A stretch of 64,000 nucleotides of DNA from Omphalotus guepiniiformis (taxonomy: Eukaryota > Basidiomycota > Agaricomycetes > Agaricales > Omphalotaceae), in contig JAQOOI010000040.1 of assembly GCA_028554645.1 (NCBI GenBank), forward strand, positions 62,001-126,000, read 5' to 3'. Both the position numbers and the translations under genes were made by a program. Positions within the stretch are counted from its first letter, which is position 1. The number at the start of each line of letters is the position of its first letter. The notes beneath the pieces are model-generated. The model did no database searches. It saw nothing but the letters and a program-made list of their open reading frames with translations, and was not told where the DNA came from. Of this stretch, positions 33,006 through 44,668 are shown one piece after another.

Positions 33006-34992
33006 TTATATTGATTTGTTGGCAGTGTGAACTAACTTCATATCTTCTGGCCATAAAAAGCCTTCATCATGATTTTTGTCTATGATATTCTTTCTTTCTT
33101 CATTGTATCTTTCTCCTGGTGTAAACTCAGGTGGATTTGGAGATAATTCCGGCATTTCTGCTAATGGATCACCAAAAATATTCCTTTCTACACAAAACTC
33201 AGCCGGTAAAGTAGCTTTAACCGGTCTAACTTTATTCTTTACAGATTTGTACTTTCCATACACATCTACAAACTCTTTATCATTTTTCTCTTTCTCTATG
33301 TTACAAGAATTTTCCTCTTGAAACATAGTATCCTTCTTTTCTTTCAACTCTTCTCTCCAACTACAGAACACTTGCTTGTCTTTTCCTCTACTCTTTATAG
33401 TAGTAGAGTTCATATAGGCATCTAGCACTTCTGCAGCTTCTTTATCTTTTTCCACATACTCTTTAGCAGCAAATACAAAAGTTTTTGCCAATTCTTCTTT
33501 CTTAAAAGTTCCATCTTCATCAGGTAGTTTATACCCATCCACAAACAATTCACCATTTTCTTTCAGGCCAACTCTTAGAGCTACCTCTTCCTGAGGGCCA
33601 ATCAGATCATAGAGGTCTGAAATTTTACAACACCTTCTTGTACATCTTTAGGTACCACAGGTGGAGGTCTACAAAGCTCTTTAAGGGTAGATTCTTCTTT
33701 CTTCTGTTCAATTCTAACACCTCTTCCTCTCAGATAGGTTCCAATAGTACACTTGTAGCCAGAATTTAGATCAGTTATGGTTATCTCTTGACCTCCATCC
33801 TCAAAGTTCTTTATTATACTTTGGATGTTTACATCAAAAGGTCTACCAAGTAAAACTTGATATGGAGCCTCTTCCACAATATGAACTTGCAAGTAGACTG
33901 TCAAGTCCCCAAATACAAAAGGTACATTTCTAGCCATACCCTTAGTAGGCTTTAAACTTCCATTTGCACTTTGCATGTGAATCACTACATCAGGATCCCA
34001 TGACATTCCAAGTCCCATTGCTACCATTTGATCCATTGATATGATCTGAGAACCACTATCTAGAACAGCTTCCACAGTTTCATCAGAGTTATTGATTTTT
34101 GGGAATACCACTCCAAGTCCTTCTGATTCTCTAGCCACCAGTATAACTTTGTCTTTCTTGTTAGGACCTAGATCTCTAAGGAATTGCTCAACTACATCTT
34201 GGTGAACAATAGTACCAGCTTTCAATTCACCAGTATCTTTTGTCAATGTAATGAAAGCTTTAAAGACCAAATATCCTCAACATTTACTTTCTTTATTGGT
34301 TCCACCTCAGAGTCTATTTGAATAGGCTTCAAATCATTCTGATTAGGTTCTATCTGCAAGAAAGCCTTCTCTGCTCTCTTCACAACCCTTCTATTTCTAG
34401 CTTTTCTCAAGATAACAGCTCTAATGCCTGGAGATATGGCCATAAGGTCTCCAACTGGAACAGTAATATCCATATTGAAAATCTTTCCTGCCATTTCCTC
34501 TTCTAAACCTGGTTTAGATAAAGTAGAAGCATGTCTAAAGTCTCCAATCTTTCTAGCTGTTTCTTTATAAACTATAGCATTCTCTTTATTACTTTCTCTC
34601 TGAATATTTTCAACCTTTTCAACCACTTCATTTCTAACTTTGTTCAAAGCTTGGTTACTAGGAATAGGATCTCTTTGTAATGGTTCCACTCTATCAAATG
34701 GTCTTTCTTTAGCAGGTTTAACATTAATCTCTTTTTGACCTGGTTGAAAAACCATATCCTTTATAGAAGGATCCATTATATCCTCTTGATCTCTTAGCAA
34801 AGCCTCTTCATTATCCTTTATTTCTTTCGCTAACTCCTCCATTCTCAATGGTGGAGGTACATACAACCTTTTATCAAATCCTTTAGGCCTTATAATTTCT
34901 ACTTCCATTCTCTTTTTAATACCAACTCTTTGTTTATCCTCAGGGACCTTCTTTGCAGTACTGTACACGTTTCTAGTACTAGATCCCATCAT
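33006..34992 (-). pseudogene. Gypsy C protease and linker region
   Basis: Frames 34992-34243, 34270-33602 and 33548-33006 were one polyprotein, now split by frameshifts near 34255 and 33620. The middle frame holds the retropepsin-like active site (VEAVLDSGSQI) and the ILG-like motif (YQVLLGRPFD). The flanks are Lys/Glu-rich linkers without recognised domains. Confidence 0.75.
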
Positions 34993-35000
34993 TGGAATAC

Positions 35001-36473
35001 TTAGTTTCCCGACTGGTTCAAGTAAGAAGCCTGACCATTTGAAGTCTGGCTTTTGTCCTGATTTTCAATTCTATCCAATCTTTCTAAAATCTTCAACAAG
35101 GTGTTGGTAAAGACTGACATATCAAAACTATTATGTTGAGATTCAGGAGGTCTACTAGGCATATTATATCCCATGTCACTTTCTTCTGCAAAGATGAAGG
35201 CATTTTTGCCAACTTCCTTATCCCAACCTTTTTGTTTAGCAATAGCTTCAATTTTGTCCTTTCTAGAAGAATTCATATTACCAGATGGAGCAACTTGTCC
35301 ATCTTTCATGACTATCATTCCTCTTATATTCCTAACTAAATATCCTTTCTCAAACTGTGATTTTTGATGAGGACAATTTGTAGCAATATGCCCTTTCTCA
35401 CCACAGAAATAACAAGAATACTCTGTAGGTCCTTGTGGGTTTGCATATCTATTACCACGGTTCTGACCTATAGCAATAGATTGCATGTGTGGTATATTCA
35501 TACCGTTGTTACCACCTAATGTTTCTGCAAGAACTTTTTGAACTTGAGAGATCAAAGTAGCTTGATTCTCTTTAAATCTAGATTGCACTTGTTTCAAAGC
35601 AACTTCATGTCTATCTATTGTATTAGCAATCTTTCTTTCAAATTCATTCTTCTCAACATTCTCCCTTGTAATATTAAAAGGTGTGTAACTTCTTTCTCTT
35701 TCTGTTTCAGAAGCTAAAGATATTCCAACTATTGCAAAACCATCATCCATGTTATTCTCACAGATGTGGGCAGCAGCAGCTATCACATCCTCAATAGGAT
35801 ACTTGTCTTTCCTTCTTCTAGGATTATCTAGATGAGCTATATAAGTCTTTTCCAGTCTATCGATTACTTTATCCCAGAAAGCAGGTTCTAAGGATCTACC
35901 AAACAGAGTTACTGCCTCTAAATTAGAGATAACAGCAGGTGGCTTTGCAGCCTTCTTATACTCATATTCAAACAGCCTTTTAAACTTAAAGAACTTATCA
36001 AAGTTCTTCAATGGAATATATGCATACTCTGAATTTAACTTTTTCAACTTTGTCAGAGAACCTCCTTCTTCTAAAGAGGACTCTGGAAAGTTTTGTTTCA
36101 AAGCATCTTTGAATGTTCCCCACTTTCTACTTTTTGTTTCAGGGTAGGCTTCCACCCTTTTCTTTGTATCATGGGTCATCCAGTCTGTAGCTAAGTAAAT
36201 CTTTGCTGCATCATCTTTAATTCCCATTTTCAGGAATATTTCTTCCACTTGTTCCAACCAGCTTATCAAACTGCCAGGATCTACATGGTCAAAGATAGGT
36301 GCCATTTTTGATTTCTTAGGAAGCTTATCATTCTGGATTTCCTTCAATGCTTCTGGGGAAAGTTCATGAACTCCCACAAAAGTTGTCCTTGCATTATCAT
36401 TGTTTCTGGGTATATCATCATCTCCTCTACTTTGTCCACTTGGACCAGCACCAGCAGTACTAGTAGCAGACAT
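35001..36473 (-). CDS. Gypsy C gag
   Basis: 490-codon frame for the capsid/nucleocapsid precursor. It has a gag capsid-like region (WLEQVEEIFLKMGI, AKIYLATDWM) and one zinc knuckle C-x2-C-x4-H-x4-C (CYFCGEKGHIATNC) near 35380-35440. The frame stays open for about 110 further codons upstream (to about 36830) without an ATG, so the true N-terminus was probably longer and its start codon lost. It ends with a stop, with protease in another frame. Confidence 0.85.
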   Translation of the reverse strand: MSATSTAGAGPSGQSRGDDDIPRNNDNARTTFVGVHELSPEALKEIQNDKLPKKSKMAPIFDHVDPGSLISWLEQVEEIFLKMGIKDDAAKIYLATDWMTHDTKKRVEAYPETKSRKWGTFKDALKQNFPESSLEEGGSLTKLKKLNSEYAYIPLKNFDKFFKFKRLFEYEYKKAAKPPAVISNLEAVTLFGRSLEPAFWDKVIDRLEKTYIAHLDNPRRRKDKYPIEDVIAAAAHICENNMDDGFAIVGISLASETERERSYTPFNITRENVEKNEFERKIANTIDRHEVALKQVQSRFKENQATLISQVQKVLAETLGGNNGMNIPHMQSIAIGQNRGNRYANPQGPTEYSCYFCGEKGHIATNCPHQKSQFEKGYLVRNIRGMIVMKDGQVAPSGNMNSSRKDKIEAIAKQKGWDKEVGKNAFIFAEESDMGYNMPSRPPESQHNSFDMSVFTNTLLKILERLDRIENQDKSQTSNGQASYLNQSGN

Positions 36474-36982
36474 AGTAGTAACTTCTCTGAAACTCTTTTT
36501 AGATTTTTGTGCTGAAGCAGGTAGTCTATAAGACTTTCCAAATCCAACAGTAGATTTAGGTGGACGTAAACAACCAAATTCACCGGGTATGAACTCCCGG
36601 TTATTGTCAGATGACAGAACAAAAGAACCAGGTAATACTGGATCAACACTTTCAGGCTCTGATACTGATTTCCCTTTGCCCTTGGATGCAGAACTAGTAA
36701 CACTTCTTTCTCTTGTAGAAGATCTGGATTGATAGTTTAAAACTTCTTTACCAGCTCTTCGGGAATTCTTTGTCTGATGTTTTGGTTTAGGTTTGTTAGG
36801 TCCACTAATTTTGACAAGTGAACTTCACAATCCAAAAATAAAGCAAAAGCTCTATGTAGCACTGTATAGAACAAAACAATACTTTTTTATTGCACAACAC
36901 AAATTTCCTTGTAATTCAGTTGGTAAAATTCTGTTAGAAAGCCACAAATTCATCCCTCACAAAGTCAATTTGTACTTTTGAC

Positions 36983-36999
36983 CCTTGCGGTGGGCTCCA
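36983..36999 (-). other. Primer binding site of gypsy C
   Basis: On the minus strand TGGAGCCCACCGCAAGG begins two bases after the LTR-Y end. TGG start and 2-nt spacing are typical of a tRNA primer site; I do not assign the tRNA. Confidence 0.6.
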
Positions 37000-37001
37000 G
37001 A

Positions 37002-38381
37002 TGATGTGAATAAAACGGGGAAATGAACTGCTAAAGGGCTAATGAACAAAAACCCAAAAACAACCAAAACAACCAAGTCACTCGAAAGGTGTGAGTCTGA
37101 GGGGGCGTTGTCAAAGGTTCCACACAACCAAACTTATGACTTCTTTATTAGAACTTTATATCTTTATCACAAGAACTTTATAGTTGAGCTTTTAAAATGC
37201 ACTAAGGCAAAAAGGAGCACAAGCAGGTTTTGAATAAGGCAGGTGTTCACTGCACAATCACAACCAATTGACCACAAGATCAAACAACCAATTCCAATAA
37301 CACAACCAGTTCAATTCAACCAACAATGATCTTTATACAATATCACAATAAACACCAGACTATTAACAGACCAGGGCAACTTTATGTTTTTGGTAGGATT
37401 TCCCTTCACAGGCACAATTCATGTTATAAAGACGATCCCCAGTGACCCTGTGACTCTATGGTACTCTCCTGGTTTTCTCTCTCCAAGTTACTGCCCTTTT
37501 ATACATACTGCCAGTCCAAAATTAATAAAAACGGAAATTATAGCTAAACTGTCCTGTTTTATATATATACCTATATCCGTGCACGTAGGATGTAAGTACC
37601 CGTATCAAGTATGTCCATTATTACTTGTTATAGATCTATTTTATGAGGCAAACCTCAAAAATGTGTTTTAATTCCATTATTTTTATTGTGGGCAATATTC
37701 AGCCCCTTTATTTCATTTTTACGGATTTCCTTGACATTTTCTCGGACATCCGGGTTCCATAGGATTAATCACCTGATAGAAATTATACCCCTCCAAGTAT
37801 CACATTGTTTTGTCAAAGGAACTCCTTCAATTCAGTAGTATTCCGAGAAATTTTACTGATTGAGTTTTTACACCTCCTAACTGGTTTCTTGTCAAGCAAT
37901 TTTCACCGGACAATTAATCAAAGCAAATTTCCTCGATCAACTTTTGTTCCTGGCAATTAATTAAGGAGTAAATACCCCAGAACTATTCTAAATCCATTAT
38001 TTTGACTCTATTTTGTGTTCCATCCATTTTTAGTTTCCGCCGGGTTTTTTTAATCTTTATTGACCGGAGGAAGATGTTCCCCTAATAATTATATGATGCA
38101 ATTGACGTTGTGATGTCAGAGTTCTTGTTACGAGATTGGGTGAGTCTGATTCAACAGTGGATGGCCATTGAACAATTCTCTACATCACAACTATACTGAC
38201 TAGCCTAGAATCTTGATACACATGTTGTACCGTAGGTAATAGAACATGCTTTATTACTCAAATCACAACACATTTTGATTGACAAGGTGGGCACCTTTCA
38301 ACCCTCTATATCCCTTACTGCAAATGCCTAAAGTGATTAATCACCTGGCTTTTAATGCAGGTGTCGAAAATCGGTGCATCA
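37002..38381 (-). repeat. LTR-Y (-), 5' LTR of gypsy C, 1380 bp
   Basis: Inverse copy of 24865-26245 with the same TGATG/CATCA ends. The primer binding site adjacent to its 3' end (in minus orientation) marks it as a 5' LTR. Its other end is joined directly to a Copia fragment at 38382. Confidence 0.85.
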
Positions 38382-39140
38382 ATGCCTCTTCCTTATGGGA
38401 TATATCTCTCTTCCTCACAGTCCCCGCAGAACGAGGAGGATCTGGTCTTTATGAAGGACAAGCCGTATGCAGAATTGTTGGGGGCAATCCAATTTGGTCA
38501 GACTGCATGCCGCCCCGACCTCACGTATGCTTCAAATCTCCTTAGTCATTTCACTCACAATCCAGGGCGACTGTCCTGGAACACTCTCCTTCATCTTGTG
38601 CGCTACATTAGTGGTACAAAGGACTATGCCATCATGTATCGACGAGATGAGGAACGAGGACTCGGACCTATCACTTATGTGGATGCGGACTATGCGGCAT
38701 GTGTGGACACGCGTAGATCAACAACGGGAATTGTCATGTTCATGGCAGGTGGCCCTACGTTCTGGATGTCGAAGTGTCAAGGGGTAGTAACTCTCTTGAC
38801 AATGGAGGCGGAATACATAGCACTGGCAAAGGGTGCGCAACAGGTGAGATGGGTACATCAATTTCTAGGGGAGATAGGACATGGAGTCCCTTTGCCTTCG
38901 ATTATTCGAGCTGACAATCAAGGTGCTATTACCCTCAGCAAGAACCTGAAATTTCATGCTCGCGTCAAACATATCAATATTTGTTTCCATTACCTCCGTG
39001 ATGCCATCGAGAGATCTGATCTCCGTGTTGAGTATATCCCTACTGAGCACAACCCAGCAGACATACTCACGAAGCCGCTGGGACCGACTGTTCATCAACA
39101 ACAGATTGAGCTGTTGGGGTCAGTAGCTGCTCGAGCCTAG
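38382..39140 (+). pseudogene. Ty1/Copia RNase H, 3' fragment of pol
   Basis: End of a Copia polyprotein: PYAELLGAIQFGQTACRPDL, YVDADYAACVDTRRSTTG (RNase H aspartate), MEAEYIALAKGAQQ (glutamate), IRADNQGAI (aspartate), KHINI and EYIPTEHNPADILTKPL. The fragment has no stop until its natural end. The rest of pol is missing at the LTR-Y junction. Confidence 0.9.
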
Positions 39141-39145
39141 GGGAG

Positions 39146-39636
39146 TGTTGCAGGTCAATGATGGCTACGTGAGCCTCAACCGACTCCTATCCACATTTCT
39201 CGTCTATACTCTCTATTTCACCTTACTTACAGCTTTGTTTTAGCACCATACTTTCTACCCCCATATACACGGCATATTTCATATCTTGATTTTGTCTTCA
39301 TTTCACTGATTCCTCCTGTCTGTTACTTATAGATTCCTTGCATCCGTTACTTATTGATTCAACATACCAATATCCGCTACCTATAGAATTGCCAATTTGA
39401 TACTCACAACTTTATTTATATGAACAGATATCTCCCAGTGAACTCTTAGTCTTTCATGACCTTTCGGTGTGAACCCTAAGGGTGAGCTTTCATACAGTCT
39501 TTATGATACATACACGAACTTACATATTCGTCTTATAGTCGGACATTTACGTTTGTTTCAGAGGTAGTTATTTCAATAGAGTCTTTCATGACCTTTCGGT
39601 GTGAATCCTAAGGTCGGACATTTACGTTTGTTTCAC
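39146..39636 (+). repeat. Copia 3' LTR (putative)
   Basis: Starts TGTTGCAGG directly after a polypurine tract (CTAGGGGAG) at the end of the Copia fragment. It contains a partial tandem duplication: TTTCATGACCTTTCGGTGTG near 39452 and 39583, and GTCGGACATTTACGTTTGTT near 39539 and 39614. The right boundary is set where LTR-Y homology resumes. Confidence 0.6.
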
Positions 39637-40222
39637 ACAACCTACATACACAGATATAGGTATATATATAACACAGGACAGTTTAGCTATGATTTCCGTT
39701 TTTATTTATTTTGGACTGGCAGTATGTATAAAAGGGCAGTAACTTGGAGAGAGAAAATCCAGGAGAGTACCATAGAGTCACAGGGTCACTGGAGATTGTC
39801 TTTATAACATGAATTGTGCCTGTGAAGGAAAATCCTACCAAAAACATAAAGTTGCCCTGGCCTGTTTATAGTCTGGTGTTTATTGCAATATTGTATAAAG
39901 ATCATTGTTGGTTGAATTGAACTGGTTGTGTTATTGGAATTGGTTGTTTGATCTTGTGGTCAATTGGTTGTGATTGTGCAGTGAACACCTGTCTTGTTCA
40001 AAACCCCCTTGTGCTACTTTTGCCTTAGTGCATTTTAAAAGCTCAACTATAAAGTTCTTGTGATAAAGATATAAAGTTCTAATAAAGAAGCCATAAGTTT
40101 GGTTGTGTGGAACCTTTGACAACGCCGCCTCAGACTCACACCTTTCGAGTGATTTGGTTGTTTTGATTGTTTTTGGGTTTTTTAGCCCATTAGCAGTACA
40201 TTTCCCTGTTTCATTCACATCA
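39637..40222 (+). repeat. LTR-Y, 3' fragment (+)
   Basis: Matches the second half of the 24865-26245 LTR including the TATA box and the CATCA end. The first half is missing at the Copia border. Confidence 0.82.
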
Positions 40223-40287
40223 ACGAGTATACATCAAGACCTTATGGCTGATATGCCTCTAGACCTTCGACAGAGTAACTACCTGCT

Positions 40288-41530
40288 GCGATGATACGAC
40301 CGCAGGAATACCACTACCATTTTCGGCCTCGCGGGATTGATCACTCCAGTACCAACCTACTAAGTACACTGTATAGTCCTAAGTTCCGCGGTGTATTACG
40401 CACATTCAACCACTAGTATATGTGTACAAAGGTGTACAAGACTGTAGAACGGCACTAAATGGGTCTTCTCAGTGTAGGTATTACCTAAGTATGCACTCAA
40501 GTAAAGCGTCGCGGCACTTGTTCTAAGGTCCGACGTGTATAACTTGATGGCCCCAATACTGTATAAACCAACGCGTAGGTAACGAAGTACCGCGGCACTG
40601 CTCAGAAGGCCAGACTTAGAAACCAGGTAGCAGTAACTCCGTGCACTAGTCATATCTAATGACCACTGTTGAGCCACAGAAGGGTCTAGACGAACGATGT
40701 AACACGAAGTACTTCCGACGACGCGGAAGTAGAACACGTAAGGAGACACAGTGTTAGTGAACTACCACGATACTTTCTAAAAGCGGCAAGATTATAACCC
40801 GATATAGGATACCCTGATACCGCGTACTATACTTCATCCCTACCTTATGCGGTGCACCATATGCACCATATATCTCATAACTGTCAAGTATTGCGACATT
40901 TGTTTGTACTATGTAAATAGAAATACTGTATATAAGAAATAGAACCTGGGCAAGGAAGGGGAGGTTCCCGAGCCCCCCCATAGAGCTAATAGCATTTGTG
41001 TGTGGAAAAGCTTAAGTCCCTCTGAGTGATTAGAAGTTTTAAAGTGTTAACTGTCGCGTTAGTTCATAAGTCAGTGTGCCTAAGTATTTACAAGCGGGAT
41101 CGTTTGGTACCGCGGAGCCTGTGTGTGTAGTGTGAATAAGAGTGGATCGTCTGGTCACTCGTTGAACTCGTCGTCTGGCAGTTCTGAAATCCTCCTATAC
41201 CCAACTCCACTAAGTGAGAAGTCGTCTGGCATCTCCCAACAATCGTCTGGTTGTTGTATTGTTTGTAGTCACTGGTCGCGGTGATTTGTTAAAGTTACGC
41301 GTTAGTTCGTTTGAGTGGTGTGTAGCATAGAGTTATCTGTGCCGCGTCGGTTTCAACTGTGTCTCCGAGCTCCTCTTACAATAACCTTATTCGCTTCACA
41401 GAGTTTGTTAGTCCCCCAAACCCCACAAATTTAAAAGTCTTTGTGTGTTGTGTGTGTGTTTTGAGTGCTTGATAGATTCATTTGAGTTAGTTAGCACTTC
41501 TTCTCATTCATACCCCATACCAAGCACATC
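40288..41530 (+). repeat. Repeat X, copy 2
   Basis: Shares the X body with 22904-23970 and the outer flank with the inverted segment 24094-24262 of copy 1. TATA box at 40929-40936 and five TCGTCTGG-type hairpins (about 41090-41255), better paired here than in copy 1 (GAGTG/CACTC, GAACT/AGTTC). A minus-strand frame of 117 codons (40396-40749) starts at an ATG left of the TATA box; its product has no recognised domain. Many differences between the copies are CpG versus TpG/CpA. Confidence 0.6.
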
Positions 41531-41958
41531 AGCGGGACTGTATAGTGTGGTCAGATCCATCCTGCCTGGCAAAGAGCCCTTCGTTTGGAAGTCGCTATTC
41601 AAGTATCTGTGTAATCCACAGGAGTTAGGAAGGAAGAAACTACACACACACTGGCTTAATAGCCTCATGAGCCTGAATGACGTTGAAAGGACAAAGCTAG
41701 AAGTATTGACAAGCCATCAAAATGGGTTTTTTGAACTTAGCCAACCTCCTAGGACCTGCAGATTGATGATATGCTGGAGATAACACTTTATGATCAGAGA
41801 TATATGATCACCTATTCTATTTCAAGATAACAGATGGTCAAAGCTATGGAAACGATCAGTCTATATGGCTGTATAATGACTTGCTAGTAAAGCAATGACA
41901 AAATTGGACTTTGAGCACTGGATATTTGCATATCTACAAGGTGCTATGGGGTCTAAGA
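41531..41958. other. Unassigned sequence right of X copy 2
   Basis: A plus-strand frame runs through the border to 41783 (KEPFVWKSLFKYLCNPQEL, DVERTKLEVLTSHQNG) and may be a fragment of an unidentified protein. Nothing else recognised. Confidence 0.3.
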
Positions 41959-42447
41959 TGTCAAAATAGGAGAATATACGGAAGCCTGACAGGATAAATG
42001 ACTAGAAAACATCCTCGGCACCTATCACAATTCTTTACTCACCTGCTATTTGTTGCAAAGATTGGGGAAAGAGTTGAGCTTAGTGTGAGAGAAGAGGATT
42101 GCTTGTCAAAGACAATAAGATTTAACTTGAGTCTGAGCTTTAAAAGCTTAGACCTGTCTACTTATATACTTGGGCATCAGGACCCCAGATACCTTCTAAG
42201 ACCCATGATACCTAGCTGACTGATCAATGATGTCAATGATGTCATGTGTGATATCATATGCTGACTGATGTGCTGACTGATGCCAAGACATAGCCCTGCC
42301 AAGGCTGATGCCAAGGTAGTCTAGACCATAGCCTATCTCCATATACCTAAGTCCTATCTAATCTAATCTAATCTATATCTAAGCCTTATGGGCATATGAT
42401 AGAAGTCACTACATGTCAGATAAACAGAATAAGGAAAAACTGTGACA
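41959..42447 (-). repeat. Putative LTR relic (-), 489 bp
   Basis: TGTCA/TGACA termini, a minus-strand TATA box (TATATAAG near 42158-42165) and a purine-rich minus-strand stretch (TAGGGGTGC) next to the right end fit a 3' LTR of a minus-strand Ty3 element. No internal region remains. Confidence 0.42.
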
Positions 42448-42824
42448 GCACCCCTATAAGTACACTGTAAAACAGTTAGGAAGATAAATAATAACAAAGT
42501 GCATAGGAGTAGTTCGTTTAGAACAGCTCGAGCCTACAATAAGAAGGGTCTAGATGTATCAAAAACATCACTAAATCAAATACTTATATACCCAAGAACT
42601 GCACATAATTACCCTCTAGACATGCCTATCTACCCAACTCAGTCATATTGTTTCTGTTTATACCCATTTTATACTCAATTTTATCCCTCTGTTCCTTTTA
42701 TTTACTCCACTCAGTTTTATGTCTATTTATGAAATACTTACAAGCAGTAGAGTACATATACTGTCATGTATAGGGTCGAGCATCCCAGAATAGAGAGCTA
42801 AATATCTGAACATCTGTTGTATTT
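42448..42824. other. Unassigned AT-rich spacer
   Basis: No gene or repeat recognised beyond the putative polypurine complement at its left end. Confidence 0.35.
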
Positions 42825-42935
42825 GAACTGTCTGTCTGTCTGTCTGTCTATCTGTCTGTGTCTATCTGTCTGTGTCTGTCTGTATGTGTCTGTTTGTATG
42901 TGTCTGTCTGTCTGTTTCTGTCTGTTTGCTATTTT
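42825..42935 (+). repeat. CTGT microsatellite
   Basis: Imperfect tandem CTGT units with occasional TATCTGT and GTGTCTGT variants over about 110 bp. A 60-codon Leu/Cys/Val frame through it is an artefact of the repeat. Confidence 0.9.
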
Positions 42936-43179
42936 CTGGTACTTGTCGACGAGTCTAGACGGTGATCTTACAGTTCAGTTAGTCTTTCCTACAGTCTAGC
43001 TTGACTTAGCCAGTTTTCTTTCTGTGTGCAGAATCTTTGCCAATGCCAGACTACACTCACATTTACAAGGCAACCTTTTGAGTCTAGATGAGTTCTTACA
43101 TCTTAAAGTGCTCATTTCACTGCTGATTAGCGGGCTATCAAGTCGACCCAGCAAAATTGTGACCATGCACCTGTTGCTA

Positions 43180-43692
43180 TCAAGAATGGGGGTGGGTGTT
43201 CTGCACAGAGAGAGGAAGAGAGGGGAGTGTTAGTACCAGGAGAGGGTGCCTGTTGAACCAACTTACTTGCCATCCTAGGTAATATGCTGCAGACAGAATT
43301 GCCCTATGAGGATTGTACTTGTGCCAGGTCTTCTTATGGGGAACAGGTACATAGTCAGGTGAGTCTTTTGCCTTCTTTCTATGCAGAGCCCTGTGACGGT
43401 TGGAGTAACTCTGGCAAGGCTTTTCTTCTGGGCGCTTGGTGGTGACTATGGTGGAGGGCTGGGGAGGATCGACCAATTCAGAATCAGAGAGATAGAGGCT
43501 GGGTTTCTTATCGAGTTGGAGAGAGGTGGTGGAATTGACAGAGGGTTTCAGCCCGAGGTCTGCCATCACGCTGGCAGATGAGCTGATGACGTGCAGAGCA
43601 TGCTTGACAAGCTTGCCAAAATCAAAGGAAAAGGAAGGGGGAATGGGGCACAACATCGAGCCATGCATCTGCTTAGCCTGAGGTAGAAGCAT
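43180..43692 (-). CDS. Hypothetical protein, possibly the last exons of a larger gene
   Basis: 170-codon frame. It holds a Ser/Pro/Thr-rich middle and a basic segment (RHRALHRKKAKDSPDYVP, then HKKTWHKYNPHRAILS). No domain recognised. A second minus-strand frame (43898-43737, MSKKDYTLCQRRNPGIG) lies just upstream and could be an earlier exon, but I found no intron that keeps phase. The 3' end may also be spliced near 43260 (GCAAGT). Not obviously transposon-derived. Confidence 0.4.
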   Translation of the reverse strand: MLLPQAKQMHGSMLCPIPPSFSFDFGKLVKHALHVISSSASVMADLGLKPSVNSTTSLQLDKKPSLYLSDSELVDPPQPSTIVTTKRPEEKPCQSYSNRHRALHRKKAKDSPDYVPVPHKKTWHKYNPHRAILSAAYYLGWQVSWFNRHPLLVLTLPSLPLSVQNTHPHS

Positions 43693-44132
43693 GATTAATT
43701 AATGGAGCTTTTGCAATGAGAAACAGTGGAAGTACCTGTTGAAGCTGAGATGATGGCACCAACATCCCCGTTCAGCTGTGTGCCTGGTTTGTGTTTCTGT
43801 GGTGGCCGTAAGGCAATGGTGTAGTGCGCAGAGTGAGTGAGTCCAGGGCCAATTCCTGGGTTCCTCCGTTGACATAGGGTGTAGTCCTTCTTGCTCACCT
43901 GTCAGGCCAAGGAGACAACGACTGTATGCCAAGTAGTAATAGAGTACAGAGAAGACCGCATGGGTAACAAAGGAGATAACCACAAGAGTTTAAGCTTTAT
44001 AATCAGCTGCACATCCACTCAACAAAACTGTGCACATGACATTCACAGTCACATGATATTCACAAAACTGTAGCTGCAAAGAAGTATTCTACGTGTTTGG
44101 TATACAGAGCTTACAGGTGCTATAGGGTACGA

Positions 44133-44668
44133 CTAGGGGATCAACATTCCAAGACCGAGAGCAAGTGGAGGGTAGACAGCATTGGCTGGGCTGGCAATTC
44201 GAGTCTCGCCAGTGCCATGTTTTGCCCAGTACGTGTTGCAGACGTCTGTCTCTTGGCGGAAGTACTGGTACTTGTTGTTGGAGATGCCATTGATGAGTTC
44301 CTGAACCCGAGACCTACAGAACTACAGAATGAAAAGGGTGTGTGTGAGGCAAAAGACGACATACTCACAGGCCTTTCACCCAGCCAATCCTAAGCCCTTC
44401 ATAAACAGCATACCAGCACTCATCAGGTTCCGAGAGAGTAATTGCTGCCTGACAGTTCGGGCAAATGAGGGTATTGACAGCTGGTTCAGGGGCAGGCTGC
44501 ACAGCTATTGACAGCTGGTTCAGGGGCAGGCTGCACAGCTATTGAAGCACAGTTATCACCAGGTGCCAGAAGGGTTTGAAGTCAATTACCTGTTGGTGGA
44601 AGCAACAAAGATAAATGAGCACAGATAGCCAGGATGACTTCTGGTATAAGAGTGTTGGGCAAAGCCAT
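44133..44668 (-). CDS. RNase H1 N-terminal-like (HBD) domain protein
   Basis: Predicted 131 aa from minus-strand exons 44668-44590, 44504-44369 and 44313-44133. A short hydrophobic start (MALPNTLIPEVILAICAHLS) is followed by CPNC, then the HBD signature: ECWYAVYEGLRIGWV, with VQELINGISNNKYQYFR after the second intron. It would bind RNA/DNA hybrids or dsRNA; no catalytic RNase H domain is present. A 34-bp tandem duplication spans the first 3' splice site; using the second acceptor keeps the frame open. Related in fold to the KDZ cargo HBD gene but clearly divergent. Confidence 0.65.
44473..44540. repeat. 34-bp tandem duplication over a splice acceptor
   Basis: Two exact copies of a 34-bp unit (44473-44506, 44507-44540) each supply the same CAATAG acceptor on the minus strand. 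34 is not a multiple of three, so reading through the first acceptor gives a stop while the second restores the frame. Confidence 0.8.

Larger units (their letters stand above)
27971..38381 (-). mobile_element. Ty3/gypsy element C, degenerate, 3' LTR missing
   Basis: Minus-strand order: 5' LTR-Y (37002-38381), primer binding site, gag, protease region, RT/RNase H, integrase, opposite-strand gene, polypurine tract. No chromodomain was recognised; the C-terminus is instead an acidic tail. AT-rich, with several frameshifts. The 3' LTR is replaced by unrelated DNA at the polypurine tract. Confidence 0.8.

Noticed and set aside
36900..36965. tRNA gene beside the gypsy C primer site
   Set aside because: GTAATTCAGTTGGTAA resembles a box A, but no box B with a paired T stem or acceptor stem follows.
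24865..38381. A 13.5-kb DNA transposon bounded by 1.38-kb inverted repeats
   Set aside because: The repeats have LTR hallmarks (TG/CA ends, TATA box, adjacent polypurine tract or primer site), and further single fragments occur elsewhere in the window.
42817..42999. Cys/Leu-rich small protein
   Set aside because: It is the translation of the CTGT microsatellite.
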